NCBI GenBank assembly: GCA_963680875.1
Contig: OY804585.1
Span: 29,440,186 to 29,504,185 of the forward strand
Origin: Bathymodiolus brooksi
Lineage: Eukaryota; Mollusca; Bivalvia; Mytilida; Modiolidae
DNA length: 64,000 nt
Direction: 5' to 3'
Shown: positions 1 to 9,651 of the stretch, in pieces
Numbering within the stretch: the stretch's first letter is position 1
Layout of the letters: every line of letters begins with the position of its first letter
The notes under the pieces: model-generated
Seen by the model: the letters and a program-made list of their open reading frames with translations, nothing else
Databases searched by the model: none
Told to the model about the DNA's origin: nothing
Position numbers and translations under genes: made by a program

Positions 1-98
1 CCAGTGAGAGTACAGGGGGTGGATAAAGATTTTTAAGCTAGAGGGAGCGTGAAAAATAGGCGAAGAGGTCCGTGGACCGCTTAGGTTCCCATTGAGTC
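1..98. repeat. Tail of a fourth segmental unit at the left edge
   Basis: This stretch matches 62029-62120 at the end of unit 3 almost base for base, and more loosely 26591-26700 in unit 1. Shared words include CCAGTGAGAG and GGTCCGTGGACCGC. In this copy and in unit 3 it is followed at the same point by the same LINE. The simplest reading is that it is the end of another unit whose body lies left of the window. Confidence 0.6.
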
Positions 99-412
99 TT
101 TTTAAATTCAAATTCAAATTCAAAGTTTTATTTAAAGTCGATATAAAGCATACATATAACACAAGCTCTAATGAGCTTTTAAAATCGACTATAGTATATA
201 ACCAATTCTAACATGGCATCCTTCTTTCGCTTTGTAGACACATGAGCGATTTATCGATGGAATAATCTCATTCGCACATGCGCCGGTGAATGTGACTGAG
301 TTTTCCATTGACAGCATAAATTGTGTGCGACATTTTCCGCAAATATAAATATTAATTACCGTCTTCCAATCAAAGTATACTACCGTATTTGTACCCTTAG
401 ACATATCAGAAT

Positions 413-572
413 CGAAATAAATAATGGAAGCCATAATGTGTTTTGAGTTTTAACATGGGGTGGCGGGTATTATTAAATTGTATCCCTAGCCTATGGCTCG
501 GAATAAAATACTAATATCCGCCAATCCATGTTTAAACTCCCAACACATTCTGTCTTCCATGATTTATTTCTT
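413..572. repeat. Long imperfect inverted repeat (about 75-base arms) in the LINE 3' region
   Basis: The left arm starts GAAATAAATAATGGAAG (413) and the right arm, read in reverse complement from 572, starts GAAATAAATCATGGAAG. The match continues through about 65-75 bases with scattered mismatches, leaving a loop of roughly 10 bases near 500-508. The same hairpin is preserved in LINE copy B at about 63008-63167. Confidence 0.8.
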
Positions 573-784
573 AAACAACACATACAATCATGCATACAAA
601 CATATTAAATAAAAACATACATCAATCTATGCAAATCAATATACACACAAGATACAAAAACAGATATCAACTGAACAAAAGCAAACTAAAAATAAGAGGT
701 TCATGCATTTAAACCCCAATTTTTTTTTAAAATAATAAATATATTAAATAAATGTATGCAAATTTAGATATAAAAATTTAAAGG

Positions 785-1335
785 TCATCTCCCTGCACTG
801 CACTGGCATGAGCTGCCGTTCCATGTGTGAATTATATTTTTAAAATGTTCTAACAATGTTTCGTGTCTCAAGTGATTAGGCAGCTCATTCCAGATTTGTG
901 CAGTATTATACGGAAAAGAATTTAAACCATATACCCTGTTGTGCTTACCCTATGTCAAACTGCTTTATCTTGATGCATAAAATTATAGTTTTTATCTTTA
1001 ATTGCAATTAAATCATGAAGATAGCTTGAACTACTTTGTCTATGGATAATTTTGAATGTTTCAACTGCAATAGTTCTTAATCTTCGAATTTCTAAAGACG
1101 GCAATTTAGATTTTTTAAGTAAATTTTCATAAGTATTTGCATAGTCTTCCTAAATGAAACGGAGAGCTCTTTCCTGGATTCTTTCAATTTTTTGGGGTAT
1201 TTATTTCGCTGCAAAAGTGCCTTGATACCGGACAGTAATTAAAGTTTGAAAGAATAAAGGCGTAGTAAATGGTAAGGCGACCTAATCTGATGAAATATTC
1301 ACCTATTCGTTTAAGGATATGTAATTGTTGGGATG

Positions 1336-1384
<49 letters not shown>

Positions 1385-1997
1385 TTCTGATATATGTTTA
1401 TCAAAATGTAGCTGAGAATCAACGGTAACAACTAAAGGTTTAGCATTTGCTTCACATGTAATTTTATTTCCTTTTAAATCAAAAGATAGATTGTGTCTAT
1501 TTTAGGACCAATGGCAATAGCCTGAAATTTATCCACATTTTATGCTGTCATTTTCTAGAGTTTGAACTACTGTATTTATCTTAGTATCAGAATAAGAAAG
1601 AGTATTGTCATCTGCATAATGATAAATAGTACTATCTTGAACAAAGTGAAAAATGTCATTTATAAAAACATTAAATAGAACTGGGCCTAGGATTGAGCCC
1701 CATGAAACCCCTTTGATTAATGTATCCCATTCACTGTAGTTATTACCACTTTTAATGCGCTGTCTTCTGTTTTCTAAATAGTTTTTTAACAATTTTAAAG
1801 AACTTTCTGACAGACCATAAGTTTCTAATTTTAACATTAATAAATTGTGTGGGAGACAGTCAGTCAAATGCTTTTGATAGATCCATTAGAATTGCTGCAA
1901 TAAATGTATTATCATCCAAAGCTTTCTTCCAATCTTCTATTTTTCTAAGTAAGGCCGTCTGACACCTAAAACCTGATCTAAATGCTGAAAGCAACTG
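785..1997 (-). pseudogene. Reverse transcriptase C-terminal fragment (LINE copy A)
   Basis: The clearest stretch is 1529-1867, which reads GSILGPVLFNVFINDIF followed by HYADDNTLSY, the palm signature of non-LTR reverse transcriptases. The segment just upstream (1868-1997) continues in another frame with residues like those before the catalytic centre (DLSKAFD-like), so there is a frameshift near 1860. Towards the C-terminus the post-RT region ends with a short Cys-containing tail and a stop at 785-787. Several stops lie between about 900 and 1500. The usual PQG of motif B reads SWG here. RT identity is sure; the exact LINE clade is not. Confidence 0.8.
1337..1378. repeat. Poly(T) tract, 42 bases
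   Basis: An uninterrupted T run inside LINE copy A. It is absent from copy B, where the corresponding site near 63930 has only a few T, so it is an expansion private to this copy. Read on the minus strand it is poly(A). Confidence 0.95.
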
Positions 1998-4900
1998 AGG
2001 GGGGACTTTCGGGTACTATAATGATTTATTAACTATGATTCAGCCAGCGCTCGTCATTTTCGTAATTAACGAATGCATTTTAATTTTGACAATTACTTTT
2101 TAGAGCAATTCGCCACTTAAAATTGTTTGAAAGCATAAAATGTATCATTAGTCTCTGACCTTACAGGTCTATGACACACACCAATTAAACAGAGGTAAAA
2201 TATATTTAATTACGTAATCAAAATGATTAAAAATTTACAAAGGTATGATAATTACCCGAAGCTCAAGTCGACTTGTAATTTTGAATAATCGTCCTATATG
2301 CGTATATGAGACCCGCGTATTTTTGCCACGTGTCATTTATGAAAATGTCGATATCGTGTTTACCGAAATCTATGGTATTCGTGAAGTATTTTGAAAGTGA
2401 TTTTCTTGAAAAGTAATCCATTTCGTTTTATAGAAACTTTACAAATAAAAATGACGCTATGGGAAAGTGGACGCAATCCACTGTGATATAGGAAATGTTG
2501 ACCGAAGCTACTTTTAAGCAAACGAACTTTTGATTTATATTTTCTCATTTCTGTGACATGAAATCTTAGTTCTCATATTTAATATATTAATATCTGCGAA
2601 GGTTAGACATTCAAAATTCGTTGAAGTGCACGATCAGATTTTTATCGATCCGCATCCAAGTCCGATTTGTATGTTATACTCGCCATCTGGTTAAAAATTG
2701 CGATCTATTTATTGAAATGAGTACAATTTAGATTAAATCTGATTTGTGGAGTACATCAATACCGCTCTGTAAGATAAATATTTTTTTCCACAAACTTCCA
2801 TAGTTAATTATCCTTGCATATTTATATTTACATCCTTAAATGGGATAAATATTTATTGTTCTTAAGTTATCCCTTTGCTCCGACATCTTAGATTGCAAGT
2901 GAAGTGACGACGCGAACAAAACAATTCTGAGAATTGTACAGCTGAAAATGCCAGTCTCAATAGATTTAGAAACATAGAAACTCATTTGTATATTAATTTA
3001 TTGTGGTCAGTTGTCATATTTATTCGCTAGGTATTGCGAATTCAATCACAGGCGCATGGGGCATGGATTTCGTTTCCTCCTCCCCCCTTTTCTCTACTAC
3101 CCCCCTTTTTCAAAATTTTCATATTAATCATTCCTTTTTCAAAATTTTCATAATCATTCGTTTTTCTTCATTTGACAATATCAGAAGACGTCATACATCA
3201 TTAGTAATACGTGTATTCTGTGTCCACAGTTTTTCGACTGATACAGTATAGAGAGAAGGTAAGCAACTCCATTTTCATATTTCGCGCCATATCGCTCACC
3301 TCGATTGGGAAACCCCCGGTTTTTTTTTACACTTTTTACCTTGTCTACATATGGCACTGTCGTATCAAAGTGTTTCTAAGAAACTTACCTAATTGCCCAT
3401 CTTCGAATTTCATTCGGTACGTTGATCTTTTCCAAGAAATCTCACCGAGAATAGCGAAGCAGCTTCGTTTCTAGATCAAGCTACATCATTTTAGACGGAA
3501 ATGCAAGAACGATAACCCTAGGTTTTTTACGAATGAAATACCTGCAATGAAAAACCCAGATGCGCTCCAAATATTTTTCACGGATTTTTTTAGAAACCAC
3601 ATGTAACCTTGTAAAACCGTAAATAACAGATGAAAAATGGACGAAGACCAACTTCATGCATACCAGGTTGCTTTGAGTGGCCATAATGTGAGAACCAGGG
3701 GAGAGGGGGGGGGGGTGTAATTTATATGAGTATTGTGATGGATATTAAGACAAATACCATTTGTCATGTTTGCATATGCATGGCTGTGTATGAGGAAATA
3801 TAGCTGTTTGTACTATTTGTACAAAATATGACATAATTAATCAATCCTTGTATATATCATTTTTTACCTGTCAGACAGCAATGCATTTTTTATTGGGTAA
3901 TGTGTTCAGAGAAAATAAGAATAAATTGACTGTTTCACATTTTATTGAAGTAATGGAAATGCAAATTATCCAACTTCTGGAATTGTTAATTTTATCATAG
4001 TTTCACATTTTTCTTTGGAATCATTTTTGTAAGCACATGTTCAAATTGCTTTCTGCTAAACATGAAAGTGTGGGAACTGAAGATTGCATTGCATAGCTAT
4101 TATTGTTGAAATCGCTATATATATATATTGTATGCATTAATTATGTACCTGGTACGTCCTTTATATATCATTATACGGGTTATGTGTTATTTTCATTTGT
4201 AGTCTAGTAAAACTGGCACTGAATACACAGAATTATGTCAATTTCAGCTCAGGCGCAGTCGCCATGTTTTAACTTGGAAATGTATTTACGTTACTGATTT
4301 TGTCAATAAACATCGTTTTAAGTTTATGTACATCGTAACCATGGACATATTGTAACTCCTCAGATCAGTAGTAATCCATTCATGCATTTTACAGTAGCTG
4401 TCATGTGTTTTTACGGGAGAATTTGGCCATATTATGAGCCCGCTGTCAGTCTCATTCATCAACCACTTGTTGCTTACGATTGTTCACTTCCGGTGTGGCG
4501 CCAAGTACAAATTTTAACTTACGATGATTTAGTTGTTGTAGAAAAATTCTTTCTTTAACTTTGGGGAGTTACTTTTATAAAATAAGAAATATGTTATTTA
4601 GTTACTGGAGTTTTAAAATTGTATTAAGTATTTTTGATAGTGCGCGTGCACCTTTGGTGATTTCCCACCATCGGTGGGATTTTCCCCACCGTTGGTGGAA
4701 TATTTTCACGTTCGATATGACGTCATTTGACGCCAGCATCAGGAGTTCTGCTTTTGGTTTTGACTGGAACGGTCAGTATTTTTGAGTCTCTGGCTAAAAT
4801 ATATATTTTTACCCTTTTGGCATAATATTTTATTTTTAAAATACATTTTTATCAAAGATTTGGAAAGTAAAAGTAACTATAAATAGTAAAAGTTTAGTTT

Positions 4901-5330
4901 GGAAACATAGAATTATTTTGACAGAACTGTGGGGCTGGTCTCCAAGATATTTTGTTGAGTTGCTATTAAAGCTGTATGATAATTTTATTTAGACAATACT
5001 AAACCAAAATTGTAAAAGTATAATTTATCTTAATATTTTTGCTTTTTTTACATAACTTGCTTGTAAAATTTGCATTGATGTTTATTTAAAGATAAACTAT
5101 TATTAATTAAATAATGCTCTTGTTGGAAGTAAAAGAAATAGTTAATTAAAATGTTAACAGGATTTACTAGTTGTTTAACAAGTTCAAGGTTTTAAATTAA
5201 CTTGAAATATATTAATTAATGAAACTTAGTATAACTCTAAATTGTATAATTAATTTTTAGTAATTAATTATAGGGATTAAAATTCTTATAAATACTTTAA
5301 TCAACTTTTGACGGTGGAGTATTCCAAAAG
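1998..5330. other. Non-coding stretch, no gene recognised
   Basis: AT-rich sequence without convincing coding potential; the short open frames here have no family resemblance. It holds two adjacent small hairpins at 4662-4700 (TCCCACC/GGTGGGA and CCACC/GGTGG). It also holds a CACTTCCGGT motif (4485-4494) and a perfect TGACGTCA (4718-4725), which could mark a promoter. It does not align with the segmental units. Confidence 0.6.
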
Positions 5331-5334
5331 GTTG

Positions 5335-5765
5335 GGATATAATAAACAGATATTCCTTAGGTTGGAATATAATAATACTAAGTATTTCATAAGGTTTGGA
5401 ATACATTAAACTATAATAATACTCAGTATTTCATAAGGTTTGGAATACATTAAACTAGAATAATACTAAGTATTTCATACGGTTTGGAATACATTAAACT
5501 ATAATAATACTCAGTATTTCATAAGGTTTGGAATACACTAAACTATAATAATACTCAGTATTTCATAAGGTTTGGAATACATTAAATTATAATAATACTA
5601 AGTATTTCATAAGGGTTGGAATACACTAAATTATAATATTCAGTATTTCATGAGGTTTGGAATACATTAAACTAGAATAATACTAAGTAATTCATAAGGG
5701 TTGGAATACACTAAATTATAATATTCAGTATTTCATAAGGTTTGGAATACACTAAACTGATATTC
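5335..5765. repeat. Tandem repeat, 44-bp period, about 9-10 copies
   Basis: The word ATACATTAAACTA recurs at 5401, 5445 and 5489, exactly 44 bases apart. The core GTATTTCATAAGGTTTGGAA recurs through the tract, with a few shortened units towards 5630-5750. Very AT-rich and non-coding. Confidence 0.95.
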
Positions 5766-5978
5766 CAAAGGTTGAGAATATCATAAAATTGTATTGAAAT
5801 TATCTACTGAAGTAAAAGTGATAACATTAATTAATACTAATAGTAACATTTGCACAAATAAATGTTAGCAACTCAAATAGTGTTGGTAATTATATAATGT
5901 GTCTAAATTGTTGAAGTGACTTGTTCTAAGGACAGAAACATTTTCTAGTATATGTGTACATTTGTATATTTTTGAATA

Positions 5979-6262
5979 ATCTCTAGGAAAGAGATTAATT
6001 AATCTATTAATCTAAGGGAGATAATTCCTTTCATTAGTTATAGTTCAGAGATTGATTCAAATATTACTGTTAATAAAAGGGGGATAATTCTTTCTAAAAG
6101 TTAAAGTAATTAATCTCTAAGGTAGAGATTAATCTATTAATCTAAGGGAGATAATTCCTTTCATTAGTTATAGTTCAGAGATTGATTCAAATATTACTGT
6201 TAATAAAAGGGGGATAATTCTTTCTAAAAGTTGAAGTAATTAATCTCTAAGGTAGAGATTAA
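5979..6262. repeat. Direct tandem duplication, 130-bp period
   Basis: The block beginning near AATCTATTAATCTAAGGGAG occurs at 6001 and 6131, 130 bases apart, and is almost identical over its whole length. A partial third start (AATCTCTAAGGTAGAGATTA) closes the tract. Each unit contains the small palindrome AATCTCTA-N-TAGAGATT. Confidence 0.9.
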
Positions 6263-6645
6263 ACACTTTTTGTTATTGTTAATAGTTTTTAACATTTGTT
6301 ATTCAAAGTTTCCATATATTGTAAATTTTCTGGTTTAAATACACTGTGGACTGACCAGGGTTTAGTTTTGAACATTTTGATCTTATAAATTGATCTTATA
6401 TTGAATTGAACTAATAAAATATGGAAACTTATTCACTTTTCATGATCATTAAAGCCTGCAACCTGGAAATTTAGTCTTCATAGGCTAAATACATTGTCAT
6501 TGTCATCACTTGGCTGATTTGTCGTTACCGTGGTAATAATTAATAGTAATTTGTTGATCTAAGGGTTTACTTTGCTTAGACGGAGATATTTTGGTAGAAG
6601 GTAGTTGGGAGAATTAGAACACTCCTATAGTTCAGAGGTTAACAG

Positions 6646-6747
6646 TTCTACCCCTGGAGCGCTACAATAACTTGCTTATTCTTGGCCAGGCAGGGACTGG
6701 TAAATCATTCTTGACGACAAAAATCGTCAAAAGTTTGAGACACAGAG
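6646..6747 (+). CDS. Possible exon with a Walker A (P-loop) ATPase motif
   Basis: The plus-strand frame reads LLILGQAGTGKSFLTTKIV, whose GQAGTGKS is a textbook Walker A loop for nucleotide binding. It has the spacing seen at the start of PIF1-like or Helitron helicases and of other P-loop ATPases. The segment begins after a plausible acceptor (TTAACAG, ending 6645) and ends at a plausible donor (CAGAG then GTAAAC, GT at 6748). The frame is open from 6618 to 6750. No second ATPase motif (Walker B) was found nearby, and no neighbouring exon was recognised. It is either a lone exon of a gene with large introns or a fragment of a dead helicase-bearing transposon. The P-loop is seen; the protein family is a guess. 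Confidence 0.35.
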
Positions 6748-7209
6748 GTAAACAACACAACTGGTTATTATTTTAATAATGACTAACATAGTAACGAGGT
6801 GAAACACGACTACTGAGCCACTTTAAAAGCATGTAAAATTACTGGCCACTTTAGTATTTTGTAAAATCACTAAAAATTTCAGCAATTTTACAAAATTACT
6901 GAAATTTTAATTAGGAATTTGACACGTTTACTGAAATGTATTTACTTGCTTTAATATTCGAACAACAAGAATAAAGAATAATGTTAACATTATTTTGCTA
7001 ATACTATATGAAGCATTACTAAAAATGCAAAATAAGTTTATGGTTTTGAGCTTGTTCATGTATTTTTTCATTCAATGACTTATTTGTTTCCTGCTTATCT
7101 TGACATTGGATCAATACGATGTCAGTTTGACATTATTTATTAAAGTTTCAAAAACTGTATGACACACACAATCTTACATCACTCAAAATATGAAATAGTA
7201 ATATTATGA

Positions 7210-7739
7210 TCATTTAGTTTTACAAGACAGGTTTGGGTGACATCTACTGTTATATAACTTGCCCGCTTTACGACATGCACATCGATTTTGCTCACAACGA
7301 TTTTTCCGGAACAGCCACTTTTCTGAAAACCATGACCATCACAAATTGAATTCAATCTGACCGCTTGTCGGAACGAAATGAAATTGTCCGCTAAAATGTC
7401 AGACGGCTTAAGAAATAAACTATCAGTAGGCTCGAACTGATTTCTCGTATATGATCCTAATAGTATGCCCTGTTTCGTTGCCAACCTATAACCTTTTTCA
7501 GTCTTGCTTTGCACTACAGACATAATGTTTTTAGGATCCCCCTTACCACGATCAACATTAGGAATCGGTACAACTACATTGCAACCAATCTCTACTTCAT
7601 CAAGGGCTTTATTTGAGCGATCTAGCATAGAGGTTTTTGCGGAAAGACATTCAAATTCAATGTTGTTTTCAGAATAACACCTCCATGCTGGCCAGATCAA
7701 AAAGATGTTCTTCGGTGTCAACTTTGGAAATGAGTTCAT
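7210..7739 (-). pseudogene. C-terminal part of a GIN/KRBA2-like (Ginger-type integrase-derived) protein, frameshifted
   Basis: The frame from 7739 holds the post-integrase module of this family: VVVPIPNVDRGKGDPKNI, then a GILLGSYTRNQFE segment and SFRQAVRLNSICDGHGFQK. These match the module that in relatives precedes a Cys-rich CXC-like tail. In the open frame the tail is lost. A one-base shift in the A run at 7301-7305 recovers NRCEQNRCACRKAGKLYNS, then RCHPNLSCKTK and a stop at 7210-7212. That is the expected Cys-rich tail, with one cysteine changed to tyrosine. An in-frame stop lies 15 bases upstream of the ATG, so the start is not that of a full protein. The integrase catalytic domain is absent. 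Family match is from memory of its conserved text; a profile search would settle it. Confidence 0.7.
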
Positions 7740-8548
7740 TTTACGAAGTAGCTATGGTAAGGGCAAACAAACGATATTAAATTTTGACAGCATGCGATAT
7801 GCAATTTGATAATTTAATACCTATCTGCCAACTTTACGGACACCCTCGTACATGCAAGTGAAGAAGAGGAAGTGTTTTCAATTCAGCATAGATTAATATT
7901 AATAACAAGTTATTTCTTTGATATCTGACTATCAGTGGCAGATTCAGAGAGGGTTCCGGTCCTCCTTTTGCTATGAAATACAAGAAAACTCTGGGAATAT
8001 CCGCAAACAGGAGGGGGATATTTTGCAAACACTTGTTAAGTAGGGAAAAAAATCGTACTCTGATCTTTCAAATTGAATAATTGATATTTTTTAATAGAAT
8101 GAAAAAAGCAATTTTCCCAAATTTTCACCCAAAAAAAATTCATTTTCTTTAAAGGGCGATAATTCATGTAACTAGTATCCCTTACTATGTCAAGATATAA
8201 CAGATATATCATTCGGGATTGAAGACTCTTGAGTATTTAACTTACTTTTTGAATATGTAGTAGTATAAATTGGTTTTAGTATAAACATATTTTATCTATT
8301 AATTCAATATTACACATTATGATAATACACATATAAATTATATAGACATTTAAATTAATCAGTAGGATTCGGAAACAAGTGGTTATACTTATATTAATCC
8401 GTATTTCTGTTGTTATCTGGTGTTCAAGGTTTAATTAGTATCGAAAGGTAGAAGTGTATTGAGAATTAATCAAGTGTTAATCAGTCGTTGTCAATGTTAT
8501 TTGGTGTGCTTTAGGAAGAAATTGTTTTTAAATAAATTGGTTTTGTCT

Positions 8549-8695
8549 TCATTCTTTGGTTCTGTTGATGAGGTGAATTAGTTCTTCGTACTTTTCCCTA
8601 TTCCATATGTTACATTTTGTTTTCTCTCGTATCAATTCCTCAAGTTTTTGGGTATAATTTTTTTCAGCACTCAAACACATCTGTGCTTGAGCCAT
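8549..8695 (-). pseudogene. N-terminal exon-like frame of the same GIN/KRBA2-like element
   Basis: A 48-residue frame opens with MAQAQMCLSAEKNY and contains QKLEELIREKTKCNIW followed by NREKYEELIHLI. It resembles the short helical N-terminal region of KRBA2-like integrase-derived proteins (E-K-L-x-x-L-I, then a W and a R-x-K-Y-x-x-I/L-I pattern). It is on the same strand as, and upstream of, the C-terminal part at 7210-7739, with roughly 800 bases of non-coding sequence in between where the integrase would be expected. It ends at a stop at 8549-8551. It is most likely the 5' remnant of the transposase gene. Moderate confidence because the match is short. Confidence 0.45.
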
Positions 8696-9149
8696 TTTAC
8701 AAACTAACTGACCATCTGTTATGAAAAAAACCGTTCACATAGTTTTAATAAAATATGTTCCCTATTGAGACCTTTATTCATCTACATGCCCTAAGCAACA
8801 TGTACGTGAATTTATTTATCACCTGACATGAATTCCTTTAGCCTAAACTATAATTAATCCAATCAGTAAATTTGTCAAATAAATGTTGAAATTTTCAATA
8901 ATTTTGTAAAATTACCTCGGTAACGGTTTATTTCAGTAATTTTGACCTGTTTAGTAATTTTACAAAATTTTTCAGTAATTTTGCAAAATTACTGGTTTTA
9001 CAAATTTACTGTAACATATAACATCGTCACACGAATAAACACGTGTATAATGACGACCTATAATTTAACCTTACATGACAATGTATCACCTCCGTTAATT
9101 AAGCTTTATCTTTATTTAGTGGATTTTACCGTGGGAAGGGGGCGGGGAT

Positions 9150-9250
9150 AAATGGTTCGTCATTATATTAAGCAGCTTAGCGCTGCAGTGTATCAACGGT
9201 ATGGGTACGAATCCCACTGACGGAAGTACATAATTTTCACAAAGCGTTTT
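9150..9250 (+). repeat. tRNA-like SINE head upstream of the C1q gene
   Basis: The sequence ATGGTTCGTCATTATATTAA leads to a box-B-like GGGTACGAATCCCACT about 45 bases later, a tRNA-derived SINE arrangement. The same block is found at 30185-30460 (interrupted) and 48395-48480, in each case directly upstream of the C1q locus of units 2 and 3. No folded tRNA can be drawn, so it is not called a tRNA gene. Confidence 0.5.
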
Positions 9251-9524
9251 CCGTTGGGAAAATGACACAGATAATGGAAAGATTTCCATGTTCAGATGAA
9301 CATCGGGCATCAGGTGTTGATAACATCCCGTCTGTATTTAATATGCAGCTAGTTCACGACTTGTACGACAGGGATCATTGAAACAGTTTATTGAAGTTTA
9401 AAACGTTATAATATTCCCCGATACTATTGATAACGGAAATCAACTTTAGGTCAAAACACCAAGGTGCCGTTAAACGTCTTATCTTGTAGTATACCATTTA
9501 TACTTGTAGCGACGTCTAGACAGC

Positions 9525-9651
9525 ATGTTGTGTCTTGATTACTCATTTTACGTTATTTCTATCTGGCTTGGTTTGTTTTGTATGACACAAGCACAGGCTG
9601 CTGAAACAGTAGATTGGCAGAAGGTAATGGGTATGTGTAATTTAAAACAAG
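9525..9651 (+). CDS. C1q gene exon 1 (signal peptide)
   Basis: It starts at ATG 9525 and encodes MLCLDYSFYVISIWLGLFC and then MTQAQAAETVDWQKVMGMCN, a hydrophobic leader with a plausible cleavage after the Ala-rich stretch. Of the nearby GT sites (9623, 9652, 9691), only 9652 (CAAG then GTACAC) gives the phase 1 end needed to join exon 2 in frame. The open frame happens to run on into the intron as far as 9854, through a retroelement fragment. That tail is not thought to be coding. Confidence 0.82.

Larger units (their letters stand above)
99..1997 (-). mobile_element. Non-LTR retrotransposon (LINE), 5'-truncated, copy A
   Basis: The element reads on the minus strand. Its 3' tail is a short run of TTTGAA repeats at about 101-125. 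The 3' untranslated part (about 126-784) holds a long inverted repeat and a short open frame at 189-434. The coding remnant is the C-terminal half of a reverse transcriptase (785-1997). Homology to copy B begins at 62121 and continues to the window edge. A 42-base T run (1337-1378) interrupts it. The break near 1998 is the presumed 5' truncation point. The coding part carries stops and frameshifts, so this copy is dead. Confidence 0.75.
6832..9002 (-). mobile_element. Internally deleted DNA transposon carrying a GIN/KRBA2-like gene remnant
   Basis: The two ends are inverted repeats. The left end starts TGTAAAATTACTGG and the right end in reverse complement starts TGTAAAACCAGTAATTTTG. Both continue for about 80 bases as AT-rich variants of TTTTACAAAATTACTGAAA. 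Between them on the minus strand lie a 5' exon-like frame (8549-8695) and a 3' terminal frame (7210-7739) of one integrase-derived family. The integrase core between them is missing. The termini agree loosely with Ginger-type elements, which start TGT and carry a related integrase. No clear target duplication is visible. Confidence 0.55.

Noticed and set aside
4561..4785. 74-codon open frame overlapping the small hairpins
   Set aside because: It begins at TTG, crosses simple inverted repeats and resembles nothing known.
9415..9424. NF-kB-like site upstream of the C1q gene (ATATTCCCCG)
   Set aside because: It has only the GGGGAA half of the motif and lacks the closing pyrimidines; one weak match is expected by chance.
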